64,000 nucleotides of DNA from contig NZ_ANBB01000042.1 in NCBI RefSeq assembly GCF_000341105.1, positions 57,751 through 121,750 on the forward strand. The letters run 5' to 3'. A model generated the notes under the pieces. It made no database searches, had not been told where the DNA came from, and saw only the letters and a list, made by a program, of their open reading frames with translations. The position numbers were made by a program, and so were the translations under genes. Origin of the DNA: Nocardiopsis potens DSM 45234. Lineage in GTDB: Bacteria > Actinomycetota > Actinomycetes > Streptosporangiales > Streptosporangiaceae. Positions 42,922 to 50,417 of this stretch are shown here, piece after piece. How positions within the stretch are numbered: position 1 is the first letter of the stretch; every line of letters begins with the position of its first letter.

Positions 42922-42980
42922 GCATTAGGTATAGCAGTGGCGGTCGTAACGCGTCAATGCGGCGATGTAGCATTAGGGGT
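42922..42980. promoter_or_regulatory. divergent promoter with GCATTAGG direct repeats
   Basis: Leftward: -35 TTGACG (42952-42957), 18-bp spacer and -10 TATACC (42928-42933). Rightward: -10 TAGCAT (42968-42973) seven bases before ATG 42981, so the regulator message is probably leaderless. GCATTAGG occurs at 42922-42929 and 42970-42977, overlapping both -10 elements, and is the likely operator of the regulator. Confidence 0.65.
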
Positions 42981-43535
42981 ATGAGTGAGCTCGTACCGCT
43001 GACCGGGGAGCCGCTGGCGCTGGACCTGGTCAACACCCGGCCGGCCGGCGGTGATCTGCTGGCCGCCCCGGAGGACCTGCGCGCCTGGGTGGAGATGGAG
43101 GCCGACCGGCTCCCGGACCCGCCGGAGAGGTACACCTCCGCCGACCTGGACGCCGTGCACGCGGTACGGGGGTGCGCCGCCCGCGCCCTCGAACACGCCC
43201 GGCACGGCACCCGGCCCGTACAGGCCGACCTGGACGCGCTCAACCGGGCGCAGCGCGCCGCGCCCGCCATCAGCGCGGTGGAGTGGAGCGGGGAGGGACT
43301 CGCCCTCATCCGCCGGCGCAGCGGTCCACCGGGGGAGCGGCTGGCGGCCCGGCTCGCCGAGGCCGCCGCCGAGCTCCTGGCGGACCCGGCGGTCGCCGGG
43401 GTCCGCCAGTGCGAGGCCGACGACTGCGTGCTGCTGTTCCTGCCCGCCCACCCGCGCCGCCGCTGGTGCTCGGCCGCCCGCTGCGGCAACCGCGTGCGGG
43501 TCGCCCGCCACTACCAGCGCCACCGGGCCCGCTAG
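42981..43535 (+). CDS. CGNR zinc-finger (ABATE-domain) regulator
   Basis: A 184-residue protein. The N-terminal part (LTGEPLALDLVNTRPAGGD) is the ABATE domain, a putative stress- or ligand-sensing module. The C-terminal part is a CGNR zinc finger, CEADDCVLLFLPAHPRRRWC followed by SAARCGNRVRVARHY, with four Cys for zinc. These proteins are one-component transcription factors. It is divergent from the hydrolase and shares its control region, so it probably represses or activates that gene and itself. Confidence 0.88.
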   Translation: MSELVPLTGEPLALDLVNTRPAGGDLLAAPEDLRAWVEMEADRLPDPPERYTSADLDAVHAVRGCAARALEHARHGTRPVQADLDALNRAQRAAPAISAVEWSGEGLALIRRRSGPPGERLAARLAEAAAELLADPAVAGVRQCEADDCVLLFLPAHPRRRWCSAARCGNRVRVARHYQRHRAR

Positions 43536-43550
43536 CCGGCGGCTCCTCCC

Positions 43551-43612
43551 GATGGACTTGACGCTGCGGGGGTATCAGGGCGCCCTGATACCCCCGCAGC
43601 GTCAAGACCATC
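43551..43612 (+). repeat. 62-bp near-perfect palindrome (repeat element copy B), likely terminator
   Basis: Two 31-base arms (43551-43581 and 43582-43612) with a single mismatch and no loop bases between them. It sits between the CGNR gene and the carbonic anhydrase gene. The core, GGGGGTATC and GATACCCCC, and the right flank AAGACCATCG are shared with the palindrome at 3455-3488. Confidence 0.85.
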
Positions 43613-43689
43613 GCCCTGGAGCGCTTCCCGCAGCGCCGGACGCGGCCCCGAGCGCGCGTTTCCGCTGGAGCAGGTCGTAACCTGCGGTC

Positions 43690-44325
43690 ATGATCGAAAC
43701 ACAGACACCGACTCCCGATGAGGCCTTCGAGACGCTGATGGCCGGCAACCGGCGGTTCGTCGGGGGCGCGCCGGCGCACCCCAACCAGGACGCCGCGCGC
43801 CGTGCCGAGACCGCGCCGGCCCAGAACCCCTTCGCGGTGATGTTCGGGTGCTCCGACTCCCGGCTCGCCGCCGAGATCATCTTCGACCGGGGGCTGGGCG
43901 ACCTGTTCGTGGTGCGCACCGCCGGGCACGTGGTCGGCTCGGAGGTGCTGGGCAGCGTCGAGTACGGGGCGAGCATGCTGGACTGCCCGCTGGTCGTGGT
44001 CCTGGGCCACGACTCGTGCGGGGCCGTCGCGGCCGCCCGCGCCGCCGCCGACGGCGAGAAGCCGCCCGCCGGGTTCGTCCGCGACGTCGTCGAGCGGGTG
44101 ACCCCGAGCGTGCTGGCGGCCCGCGCCGCCGGGCGGCACGAGGAGGAGATCCTCCACGAGCACATCCGCAGCACCGTCGACCTGCTGCTGGAGCGCTCCC
44201 GCATCCTGGCCGAGCGGGTGGCCGACGGCCGCCTCGCCGTGGCGGGCCTGTCCTACCGGCTGGCCGACGGCAGCGCGCGGCTGGTCGCTTCGCGCGGCCT
44301 GAGCAGGGATTCCGCCCCCGTCTAG
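43690..44325 (+). CDS. beta-class carbonic anhydrase
   Basis: A 211-residue zinc enzyme interconverting CO2 and bicarbonate. The zinc ligands and dyad are visible: Cys-Asp-x-Arg in FGCSDSRLAAEI (about residue 54) and His-x2-Cys in LGHDSCGAVAAAR (about residue 108). No signal peptide, so cytoplasmic. It follows a strong palindrome, so it has its own transcription start. Downstream is a decayed BCCT transporter. Confidence 0.93.
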   Translation: MIETQTPTPDEAFETLMAGNRRFVGGAPAHPNQDAARRAETAPAQNPFAVMFGCSDSRLAAEIIFDRGLGDLFVVRTAGHVVGSEVLGSVEYGASMLDCPLVVVLGHDSCGAVAAARAAADGEKPPAGFVRDVVERVTPSVLAARAAGRHEEEILHEHIRSTVDLLLERSRILAERVADGRLAVAGLSYRLADGSARLVASRGLSRDSAPV

Positions 44326-44396
44326 TGGAACCCGCCGGCCCGCTGGCCGGGCGGTGCGGCCGGGTCCCGCTCGGCTCCCGGCGGTCCCGGACCGTG

Positions 44397-45020
44397 CTCC
44401 GGCGGCGAAGAGCGGGTGTCCGGCCGGACCGTCTTCTACTGGGCCTGGTGGATGGCGTACTGCCCGTTCGTCGGCACCTTCATCGCCCGGATCTCCCGGG
44501 GCCGGACCGTCCGGAGTTCGCCGTCGGCGTCCTCGTGGTCCCCACGCTGGTCAGCCTGGCCTGGTTCGCCGTCATGGGCGGCACGGCGATGGACCTCGAA
44601 CTCTCCGGGCGGGCCCCGCTCTCCGAGGCGCCGGCCGACTCCGGGGAGGAGGGCGTCCTCTTCGCGCTCTTCGCGCACCTGCCGATGCCGCTGCTCACCT
44701 CCGTCGTCGTGATGGCGCTGATCGCGCTCTTCTTCGTCAGCAGCGCCGACTCCGCCTCGGTCGTCCTGGGCATGTTCTGCCAGCGCGGCGCGCTCGCCCC
44801 GCACCGCCGGCTCGTCGTGCTCTGGGGCATCGTGATCGCCCTGACCGCGACCGCGCTGCTGCTGACGGGCGGGCTGTCGGCGGTCCAGACGGTCTCCATC
44901 GTGCTCGGGCTGCCGTTCCTGCTGCTGCTGGTCATCGTCTGCACCGCGTTCCTCCGCGAGCTGCGGCGGGACGCGGCCGCCGCCCCCGCACCCCGCCCGG
45001 CGCCCGGGAAGCGGCCCTGA
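44397..45020 (+). pseudogene. truncated and frameshifted BCCT transporter
   Basis: The C-terminal third of a betaine/choline/carnitine transporter. Frame one reads [18 protein letters not shown] and [11 protein letters not shown]; at about 44514 the family sequence continues one frame over as [18 protein letters not shown], then [20 protein letters not shown]. One G missing from the CGG-AG junction explains the shift. The N-terminal two thirds, including the first six to seven helices, are absent. The equivalent stretch of the intact transporter at 61809-63905 is [20 protein letters not shown]. The last 90 bases overlap the 3' end of the convergent MFS gene. Confidence 0.82.
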
Positions 45021-46311
45021 GCGGGGGGACCGGCCGCACCCGCGGCCCCGGGCCCGGCGCAGGCGCCGTCCGCGCCGCGGCCGCCGGACCCGGGGCCGCC
45101 GCGGCGCGCCGCGCACCGCGGACCATCGCGGCGGCCGCCGCCGGCACCAGCAGGGCCGCCGCCGCGGTGGTCCAGGTGGTCGCGGCCGCCAGCGGCACCG
45201 CGAGCGAGGCCAGGCCGATGGCGATCGCCGGGAGCCCGGCGCCCAGGTAGAAGGCGAGGTAGAGCGCGCCGGTGACGGCGCCGCGCCGCTCCGCGGGCAC
45301 CGCCTCCTCCACGGCGGCCGCCGCGCCGCCGTAGGCCGCCCCGTGGCCCGCGCCGGCCACGACCGCCGCGGCCAGGGTGAGCGGCACCGGGCCCTCGGCC
45401 GAGAACGCCAGCAGCACCAGGCCGAGCAGGACCGCGGCCAGCCCGGCCAGCTGGGCGGTCCACGGGCCCACCGCGGCGACCAGGGGCCGGGCGAGCAGCG
45501 AGCAGACCAGGACGGTGCCGAGCACGCCCCCCACGACCGCCGGGCTCCCCTGCCCGCCCCGCTCCAGCAGCGCCGGGATGACCGACAGGAACAGCCCGGC
45601 CGCGGCCCAGGCCAGGAACCCGCTCAGCGCGGCGGCGGTGAAGTGCGGGCGGACCGCGGCGGGGATCTGCGGGCGGGTGGGCCGCCACCGGCGCACCCGC
45701 GCCCCGGGGGTCCGGGCCAGGGCCGAGACCAGGCGCCACCCCGCCCAGAGCAGGACCAGGTGCAGGGCGAACGGCAGGACGCGGGGCATCGGCGCGTAGG
45801 CGGCCAGCAGGCCGGAGGCGACCGGGCCGGCGGCGGTCCCGGCCAGGAACGCGGTGCCGGCCAGGGCCGCGGCCCGCCGCCCGCCCGCGCCGGCCCCGCC
45901 CGAGGCGATCAGCGCGCCGGCCGCGCCGGTCGCCGCGCCCAGCGCCAGCCCCTGCGCGGCCCGGCCGGCGATCAGCCAGCCGGGGCCGGCGGCGGCCGCG
46001 AAGCAGAGCGAGCCGACGGCGGCGGCCGCGATGCTCAGCCGCAGCACCGGAACCGGCCCCAGCGCATCCGACGCGGGCCCGAGGAGTAGCAGCGTCGGTG
46101 CGCTGACCAGGGCGAACGTCGCATAGGTGAGGGTCATCGCCAGGTCGCCGGCGCCGAACGCCTGCTGGTAGCCCGGGTAGAGCGGGCTCGGCAGGTAGGC
46201 GCCCGCGGTGAGCACGACCAGCACGAAGACGCCGGCGGTGGTCTCGCGGGAGCGCCCGGTGGCGCGGGGACGGCGTGCGCCGGCGGGGACGCGGCGCTGC
46301 TTCAAGGGCAT
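44932..46311 (-). CDS. MFS transporter (multidrug-efflux type)
   Basis: A 459-residue major-facilitator protein with 12 predicted helices. PLYPGYQQAFGAGDLAMTLT and LLLGPASDALGPVPVLRLSI (a motif-A-like loop) are typical of drug-efflux members. The C-terminal ~50 residues are Pro/Arg-rich and overlap the BCCT pseudogene, so the tail may be a late extension. It is divergent from a LysR regulator with a dyad between them, the usual regulator-pump pair. Confidence 0.82.
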   Translation of the reverse strand: MPLKQRRVPAGARRPRATGRSRETTAGVFVLVVLTAGAYLPSPLYPGYQQAFGAGDLAMTLTYATFALVSAPTLLLLGPASDALGPVPVLRLSIAAAAVGSLCFAAAAGPGWLIAGRAAQGLALGAATGAAGALIASGGAGAGGRRAAALAGTAFLAGTAAGPVASGLLAAYAPMPRVLPFALHLVLLWAGWRLVSALARTPGARVRRWRPTRPQIPAAVRPHFTAAALSGFLAWAAAGLFLSVIPALLERGGQGSPAVVGGVLGTVLVCSLLARPLVAAVGPWTAQLAGLAAVLLGLVLLAFSAEGPVPLTLAAAVVAGAGHGAAYGGAAAAVEEAVPAERRGAVTGALYLAFYLGAGLPAIAIGLASLAVPLAAATTWTTAAAALLVPAAAAAMVRGARRAAAAPGPAAAARTAPAPGPGPRVRPVPPLRAASRAPGGVRGRRPRPAAARGGTRCRR

Positions 46312-46344
46312 CACGGGAGCAGTCTGGCCGAGCGGACCGCTGAA

Positions 46345-46363
46345 GAGAAGCAAACGTTTTCTC
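46345..46363. promoter_or_regulatory. probable LysR binding site
   Basis: Inverted repeat GAGAA-N9-TTCTC in the 75-bp divergent gap between the MFS and LysR genes; within it lies an AAACGTTT core. Size and place suit a LysR-type operator. Confidence 0.6.
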
Positions 46364-46386
46364 AGCCGACCGTGCAGAATATTCGC

Positions 46387-47316
46387 ATGATCGATCCGAA
46401 GCTCAAGGTGCTGCAGATGGTCGCCCGCTACGGGACGGTGACCGCCGCGGCCAAGGCGATGAACTACACCCCTTCGGCCGTCTCCTACCAGCTCCGCCAG
46501 CTGGCCGAGGAGCTCGGCGTGGAGCTGCTGGCCCAATCGGGGCGAGGGATCGCGCTGACCGGCGCCGCCCGCATCGTGCTGCGCCACACCGAGGCGCTCA
46601 GCGCCCAGGCCGAGCGGGCCCGCGCCGAACTCGCCTCGGCGACCGGGGAGCCCGCCGGCCCGTTCACCCTGTGCGGCTTCTCCACCGCCGCCACCCACCT
46701 GCTGCCCCCGGCGGCGGCCGCCCTGCGCGAGCGCTACCCGCAGGTGCGCATCCGGGTGATGGAGGCCGAACCGGCGCCCTGCTTCGACCTGCTGCTCTCC
46801 GGCGAGGCCGACCTCGCCCTGGTGATCAGCACCGCCGAGACGCCCTCCAGCGCAGACGAGCGCTTCGACCAGCGGCCCCTGCTCGACGACCCGCTGGACC
46901 TGGTGGTGCCGGACGGGCACCGGCTGACCGGGCTGGACCGGGTGACGCTGGCCGACGCCGCGGACGAGCCGTGGATCGTCGGCCGTGCCGGCGGCGCCTA
47001 CCACCAGCTGGTCACGACCGCCTGCATGAGCGCGGGCTTCACCCCCGACATCGCCCACTGGGCCGACGAGTGGGACACCGGGACGGCCCTGGTCGCGCTG
47101 GGGTTCGGCATCATCCTGGTGCCCCGGCTCGCCCGCATCAACGACTGGGCGGTGGTGCGCATCCCGCTGCACGGCGAACCCGCCCCGGCCCGGCGCATCG
47201 TCGCCGCCACCCGGATGGGCCGCCGCGACCACCCGGTGGTCGCGGCGGCCCTGGACGCGATCGGCTCCACCGCGGCCACCCTCCAGGCGCCCCGCCGGCG
47301 GGCACCGGGGGAGTGA
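46387..47316 (+). CDS. LysR-family transcriptional regulator
   Basis: A 309-residue regulator. The N-terminal winged helix reads VARYGTVTAAAKAMNYTPSA and then VSYQLRQLAEELGVELLAQS. Residues about 90-300 form the periplasmic-binding-protein-like effector domain. It is divergent from the MFS pump and probably activates it in response to an exported compound. The ATG at 46387 is chosen by family N-terminus; an earlier in-frame ATG at 46372 is the alternative. Confidence 0.9.
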   Translation: MIDPKLKVLQMVARYGTVTAAAKAMNYTPSAVSYQLRQLAEELGVELLAQSGRGIALTGAARIVLRHTEALSAQAERARAELASATGEPAGPFTLCGFSTAATHLLPPAAAALRERYPQVRIRVMEAEPAPCFDLLLSGEADLALVISTAETPSSADERFDQRPLLDDPLDLVVPDGHRLTGLDRVTLADAADEPWIVGRAGGAYHQLVTTACMSAGFTPDIAHWADEWDTGTALVALGFGIILVPRLARINDWAVVRIPLHGEPAPARRIVAATRMGRRDHPVVAAALDAIGSTAATLQAPRRRAPGE

Positions 47317-47370
47317 CCCGCACCCGGCCCGCGCCGGCCCGGCCCTGGCCGGCGGCGGCGCCCCGCCGGG

Positions 47371-48414
47371 TCAGAAGGCGTCGGGGTAGAGCTCCCGGGC
47401 GATCTGCTCCACGGCGTCGATGTTGCCGAGGGTGCCGGGGAACAGGTCGCTCTTGGGGACGGCGATGAGGCGGCCGTCCCGCACGGCGGCCACGTCCGGG
47501 AAGGTCTCCTCGAGGTAGTCCCGGGTGTGCTTCTCGGACTCGGGGCCGGAGACGCTGAAGACGATGGCCTCGGGGTCGCGGTCGATGATCTCCTCGGGGG
47601 TGATCTCGGCGGCGAAGAAGTCGGCGAACTCGGGGGCGTCCGGGTCGAAGACGTTCTCCCCGCCGGCGGTGGCGATGATGTCCGCCTCGATCCCGGCGCC
47701 GATCGCCTGGAGCGTGTTCCCGTCGACGTAGACCTGGGCGACCGCGGGGCGGGCCGCGTCGCCGATGGCGGCCTCGACGGCGGCCAGCCGCTCCTCGGCG
47801 TCCTGGGAGAGCTCCTCTGCGGTGTCGGGGGTGCGCAGGATCGCGCCGAGGTTGTCGATGTCGGTCAGCACGTCGGTGACCTCCGCGCCGTTGCGGCGGT
47901 CCAGGCAGCCGCCGGTCGCGACGTAGGCCTGGGCGCCGTTCTCCTTCAGCTGCTCGATGCTGGCGAAGCCCTGCTCCGCGGTGAACTCGTACTCGGTGGG
48001 GGAGACGACGAGGTCGGGGGCGGCGGCGAGGAGGTCCTCGCGGGCCGGCGGGGCGTCGGTGCTGAGCACCGGGACGTCGGCGGCCCGGTCGGCGATGTCG
48101 TCCGGCAGCGGGGAGACGTCCGTCTGGGCCTGGCCGACCAGGGAGTCCAGGGCGCCGAGGCGGACGAGCAGCTCGGTCTGCGAGGGCATCATGCCGACGA
48201 CGCCGGTCGGCGCCGCGTCGAAGGAGAGCTCGCGGCCGCAGTTGGTGACCGACACCGCCTCGCCCGAGCCGCCGTCCGCGGCCGGGGCGCCGCTGACCCC
48301 CGTCCCGCATGCGGACAGCGCCAGCGGCAGGGCCGCGGCGGCGGCGAGCACGGGCGACGGGCGCCGGCGGCGCGGGCGGCCCGACGGGGCGGAGGGGGAC
48401 GGAACGCAGGTCAT
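47371..48414 (-). CDS. metal-chelate ABC transporter substrate-binding lipoprotein
   Basis: A 347-residue lipoprotein of the FepB/BtuF (periplasmic binding protein 2) type. After a basic start, the signal segment ends at the lipobox LALSACG (Cys near residue 36). The body has VVGMMPSQTELLVRLGALDS, then SDLFPGTLGNIDAVEQIARE at the end, as in binders of ferric siderophores, haem or cobalamin. It is the last gene of the leftward importer operon and overlaps the ATPase stop (ATGA). Co-transcription with genes under the 53540 operator suggests it binds the metal complex of the divergent operon's peptide product. Confidence 0.9.
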   Translation of the reverse strand: MTCVPSPSAPSGRPRRRRPSPVLAAAAALPLALSACGTGVSGAPAADGGSGEAVSVTNCGRELSFDAAPTGVVGMMPSQTELLVRLGALDSLVGQAQTDVSPLPDDIADRAADVPVLSTDAPPAREDLLAAAPDLVVSPTEYEFTAEQGFASIEQLKENGAQAYVATGGCLDRRNGAEVTDVLTDIDNLGAILRTPDTAEELSQDAEERLAAVEAAIGDAARPAVAQVYVDGNTLQAIGAGIEADIIATAGGENVFDPDAPEFADFFAAEITPEEIIDRDPEAIVFSVSGPESEKHTRDYLEETFPDVAAVRDGRLIAVPKSDLFPGTLGNIDAVEQIARELYPDAF

Positions 48415-49241
48415 GGGAGGGTGATTCCTTCCGGGGACGGGGTGGCCGGGGCCGCGTCGTCGCGGCGCCGGGTGGACGTGCGGGAATCGAAGATGAAGTG
48501 CCGCCGGCCCGAGTCCGGGTGGGCGACCGCGGTGGAGTCGACGTCGAACGCCGACCGGATCAGGCCGGTGGTCAGGACCTCCTCCGGCGCCCCCAGCGCG
48601 GCCAGCCGCCCGCCGGCGAGGACGCCCACGGCGTCGCAGGAGCGCGCGGCGAGGTTCAGGTCGTGCAGGGCGACGACCGCGGTCCGGCCGGCGGTCCGGA
48701 CCAGGTCGAGGAGTTCCAGCTGGTGGGCGATGTCGAGGTGGTTGGTGGGCTCGTCGAGGACGAGGACGGGCGTCTCCTGGGCCAGCGCGCGGGCGAAGAG
48801 CACCCGCTGCCGCTCGCCCCCCGACAGCGCGGAGAAGGAGCGGTGCGCCAGGTCCGCGGCGCCGACGCGGCCCAGGGCCTCCATCGCGACGGCGGTGTCC
48901 CGGCCGGTGTCGCGGCCGAAGCCGTGCCCGTGCGGGATGCGCCCGAGGAGGACCATGTCGAGGACGGGGATCTCGAACTCCTCGCTGTGCTCCTGGGTCA
49001 TGACCGCCACCCGCAGGGCGGTCTCCCGGCGGCTCAGCGACGCGAGGTCGGTGCCGTCCAGGAGCACCCGCCCCGACGACGGGGACGCGATGCCCGACAC
49101 GGCGCGGAGCAGGGTGGACTTGCCGCTGCCGTTGGGCCCCAGCAGCCCGAGGACCGTGCCGGAGGGGACCGAGACGCTCACGCCGGACACGACGGGGCGG
49201 CCGCCCCGGTGCGCGCCGAGGTCCTCGATGTCGATCCTCAT
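48411..49241 (-). CDS. metal-chelate ABC importer ATP-binding protein
   Basis: A 276-residue ATPase of the FepC/BtuD group. Walker A GPNGSGKSTLL, signature SALSGGERQRV, Walker B PVLVLDEPTNHLD and the switch His in ALHDLNLAARSCD are all intact. It energises uptake by the FecCD permease next to it. The ATG at 49241 overlaps the permease stop. The last 25 residues are Arg/Pro-rich and variable. Confidence 0.93.
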   Translation of the reverse strand: MRIDIEDLGAHRGGRPVVSGVSVSVPSGTVLGLLGPNGSGKSTLLRAVSGIASPSSGRVLLDGTDLASLSRRETALRVAVMTQEHSEEFEIPVLDMVLLGRIPHGHGFGRDTGRDTAVAMEALGRVGAADLAHRSFSALSGGERQRVLFARALAQETPVLVLDEPTNHLDIAHQLELLDLVRTAGRTAVVALHDLNLAARSCDAVGVLAGGRLAALGAPEEVLTTGLIRSAFDVDSTAVAHPDSGRRHFIFDSRTSTRRRDDAAPATPSPEGITLP

Positions 49242-50413
49242 CGGCCCGCCCCCGCGCCCTCGGCCCGGTCGCGCCGCAGCAGCCACAGGAAGAACGGCGC
49301 TCCGACCAGGGCGGTCAGCACGCCGAGCGGGATCTCCGTCGGCTCCGCGAGCGTCCGGGCGAGCAGGTCGGAGCCGGCCAGGAACACCGCCCCGGCGAGC
49401 ACCGCGACCGGCAGCATCTTCCGGTGGTCGGAGCCGACGATGATCCGCGCGACGTGCGGGACGACCAGGCCGACGAACCCGATCCCGCCGGAGACGGCGA
49501 CGACCGCGCCGGTCAGCAGCGCCGAGGCGGCCAGGACGGTGGTCCGCAGCCGGTTCACGTTCACGCCCAGGGAGGCCGCCGCGTCGTCGCCGACGAGGAG
49601 TGCGTTGAGGGCGCGGGCGCGGAGGGCGGCGAACACCCCGACGGCGGCCAGCGCGGCGGCCGGGAGGGCGAGGTGGCCCATGGTGGCGGCCGAGACCGAG
49701 CCGAGCAGGAAGAACATGATGCCGAACACGTTCTGCGCGTCGGTGGTGATGGTGAGGTAGCTGGTCACCGCGCTGAACAGGGAGCCGAGCGCGACGCCGG
49801 CCAGGATGAGCCGCTGCGGGGCGATCCGTCCGTTCTTGCGGGCCAGCAGGTACACGGCGCCGGTGGCCAGGAGCGCGCCGGCGAAGGCGGAGGCGCCGAT
49901 GCCGAGGGAGCCGATCCCGATCCCCAGGACGATGTAGGACACCGCGCCCGCCCCCGCCCCGGCCGAGACGCCGAGGATGTAGGGCTCGGCGAGCGAGTTG
50001 TGCACCACCGCCTGGATCAGCGCGCCCGCCAGGGCGAGCGCGGCGCCGGTCAGGGCGGCCAGGAGGGCGCGGGGCAGCCGGAACTGCCACACCGCGTTGT
50101 CCTGCACCGGGGTCAGCGACCCGTCCGACATCCACGGCATCCCGGGCACCAGGTGCCCGGTGATGATCCGGAAGGCGTCCGCCGGCGCCACCTCGATGGT
50201 GCCGATGCTGGTGGAGAGCAGGAGGAGGGCCGCCAGCGCGAGCGCCAGGGCCGGGACGAGCACGCGGACCGCGAGCGCGCCCCGCCGGCGCGGCGCGGCG
50301 GGGGCGGGCGGGGCGGCGGAGGCGGGCGGGGCGGCGCCGCGCTCCGGTCCCGGTACTGCGGGGGAGCGGCCCGGGGGTCTCGCCCCGGGGTGTCCGCTGG
50401 TCGTTTCGGTCAT
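49238..50413 (-). CDS. FecCD-family metal-chelate ABC permease
   Basis: A 391-residue membrane protein with about ten helices. The family core is clear: RLPRALLAALTGAALALAGA, then NSLAEPYILGVSAGAGAGAV, LILAGVALGSLFSAVTSYL and GGIGFVGLVVPHVARIIVG. A single permease gene implies a homodimer like BtuC. The N-terminal 45 residues are a Pro/Ala-rich cytoplasmic tail. It lies 4 bases after the S9 peptidase gene and overlaps the ATPase gene. Confidence 0.93.
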   Translation of the reverse strand: MTETTSGHPGARPPGRSPAVPGPERGAAPPASAAPPAPAAPRRRGALAVRVLVPALALALAALLLLSTSIGTIEVAPADAFRIITGHLVPGMPWMSDGSLTPVQDNAVWQFRLPRALLAALTGAALALAGALIQAVVHNSLAEPYILGVSAGAGAGAVSYIVLGIGIGSLGIGASAFAGALLATGAVYLLARKNGRIAPQRLILAGVALGSLFSAVTSYLTITTDAQNVFGIMFFLLGSVSAATMGHLALPAAALAAVGVFAALRARALNALLVGDDAAASLGVNVNRLRTTVLAASALLTGAVVAVSGGIGFVGLVVPHVARIIVGSDHRKMLPVAVLAGAVFLAGSDLLARTLAEPTEIPLGVLTALVGAPFFLWLLRRDRAEGAGAGR

Positions 50414-50417
50414 CGGG

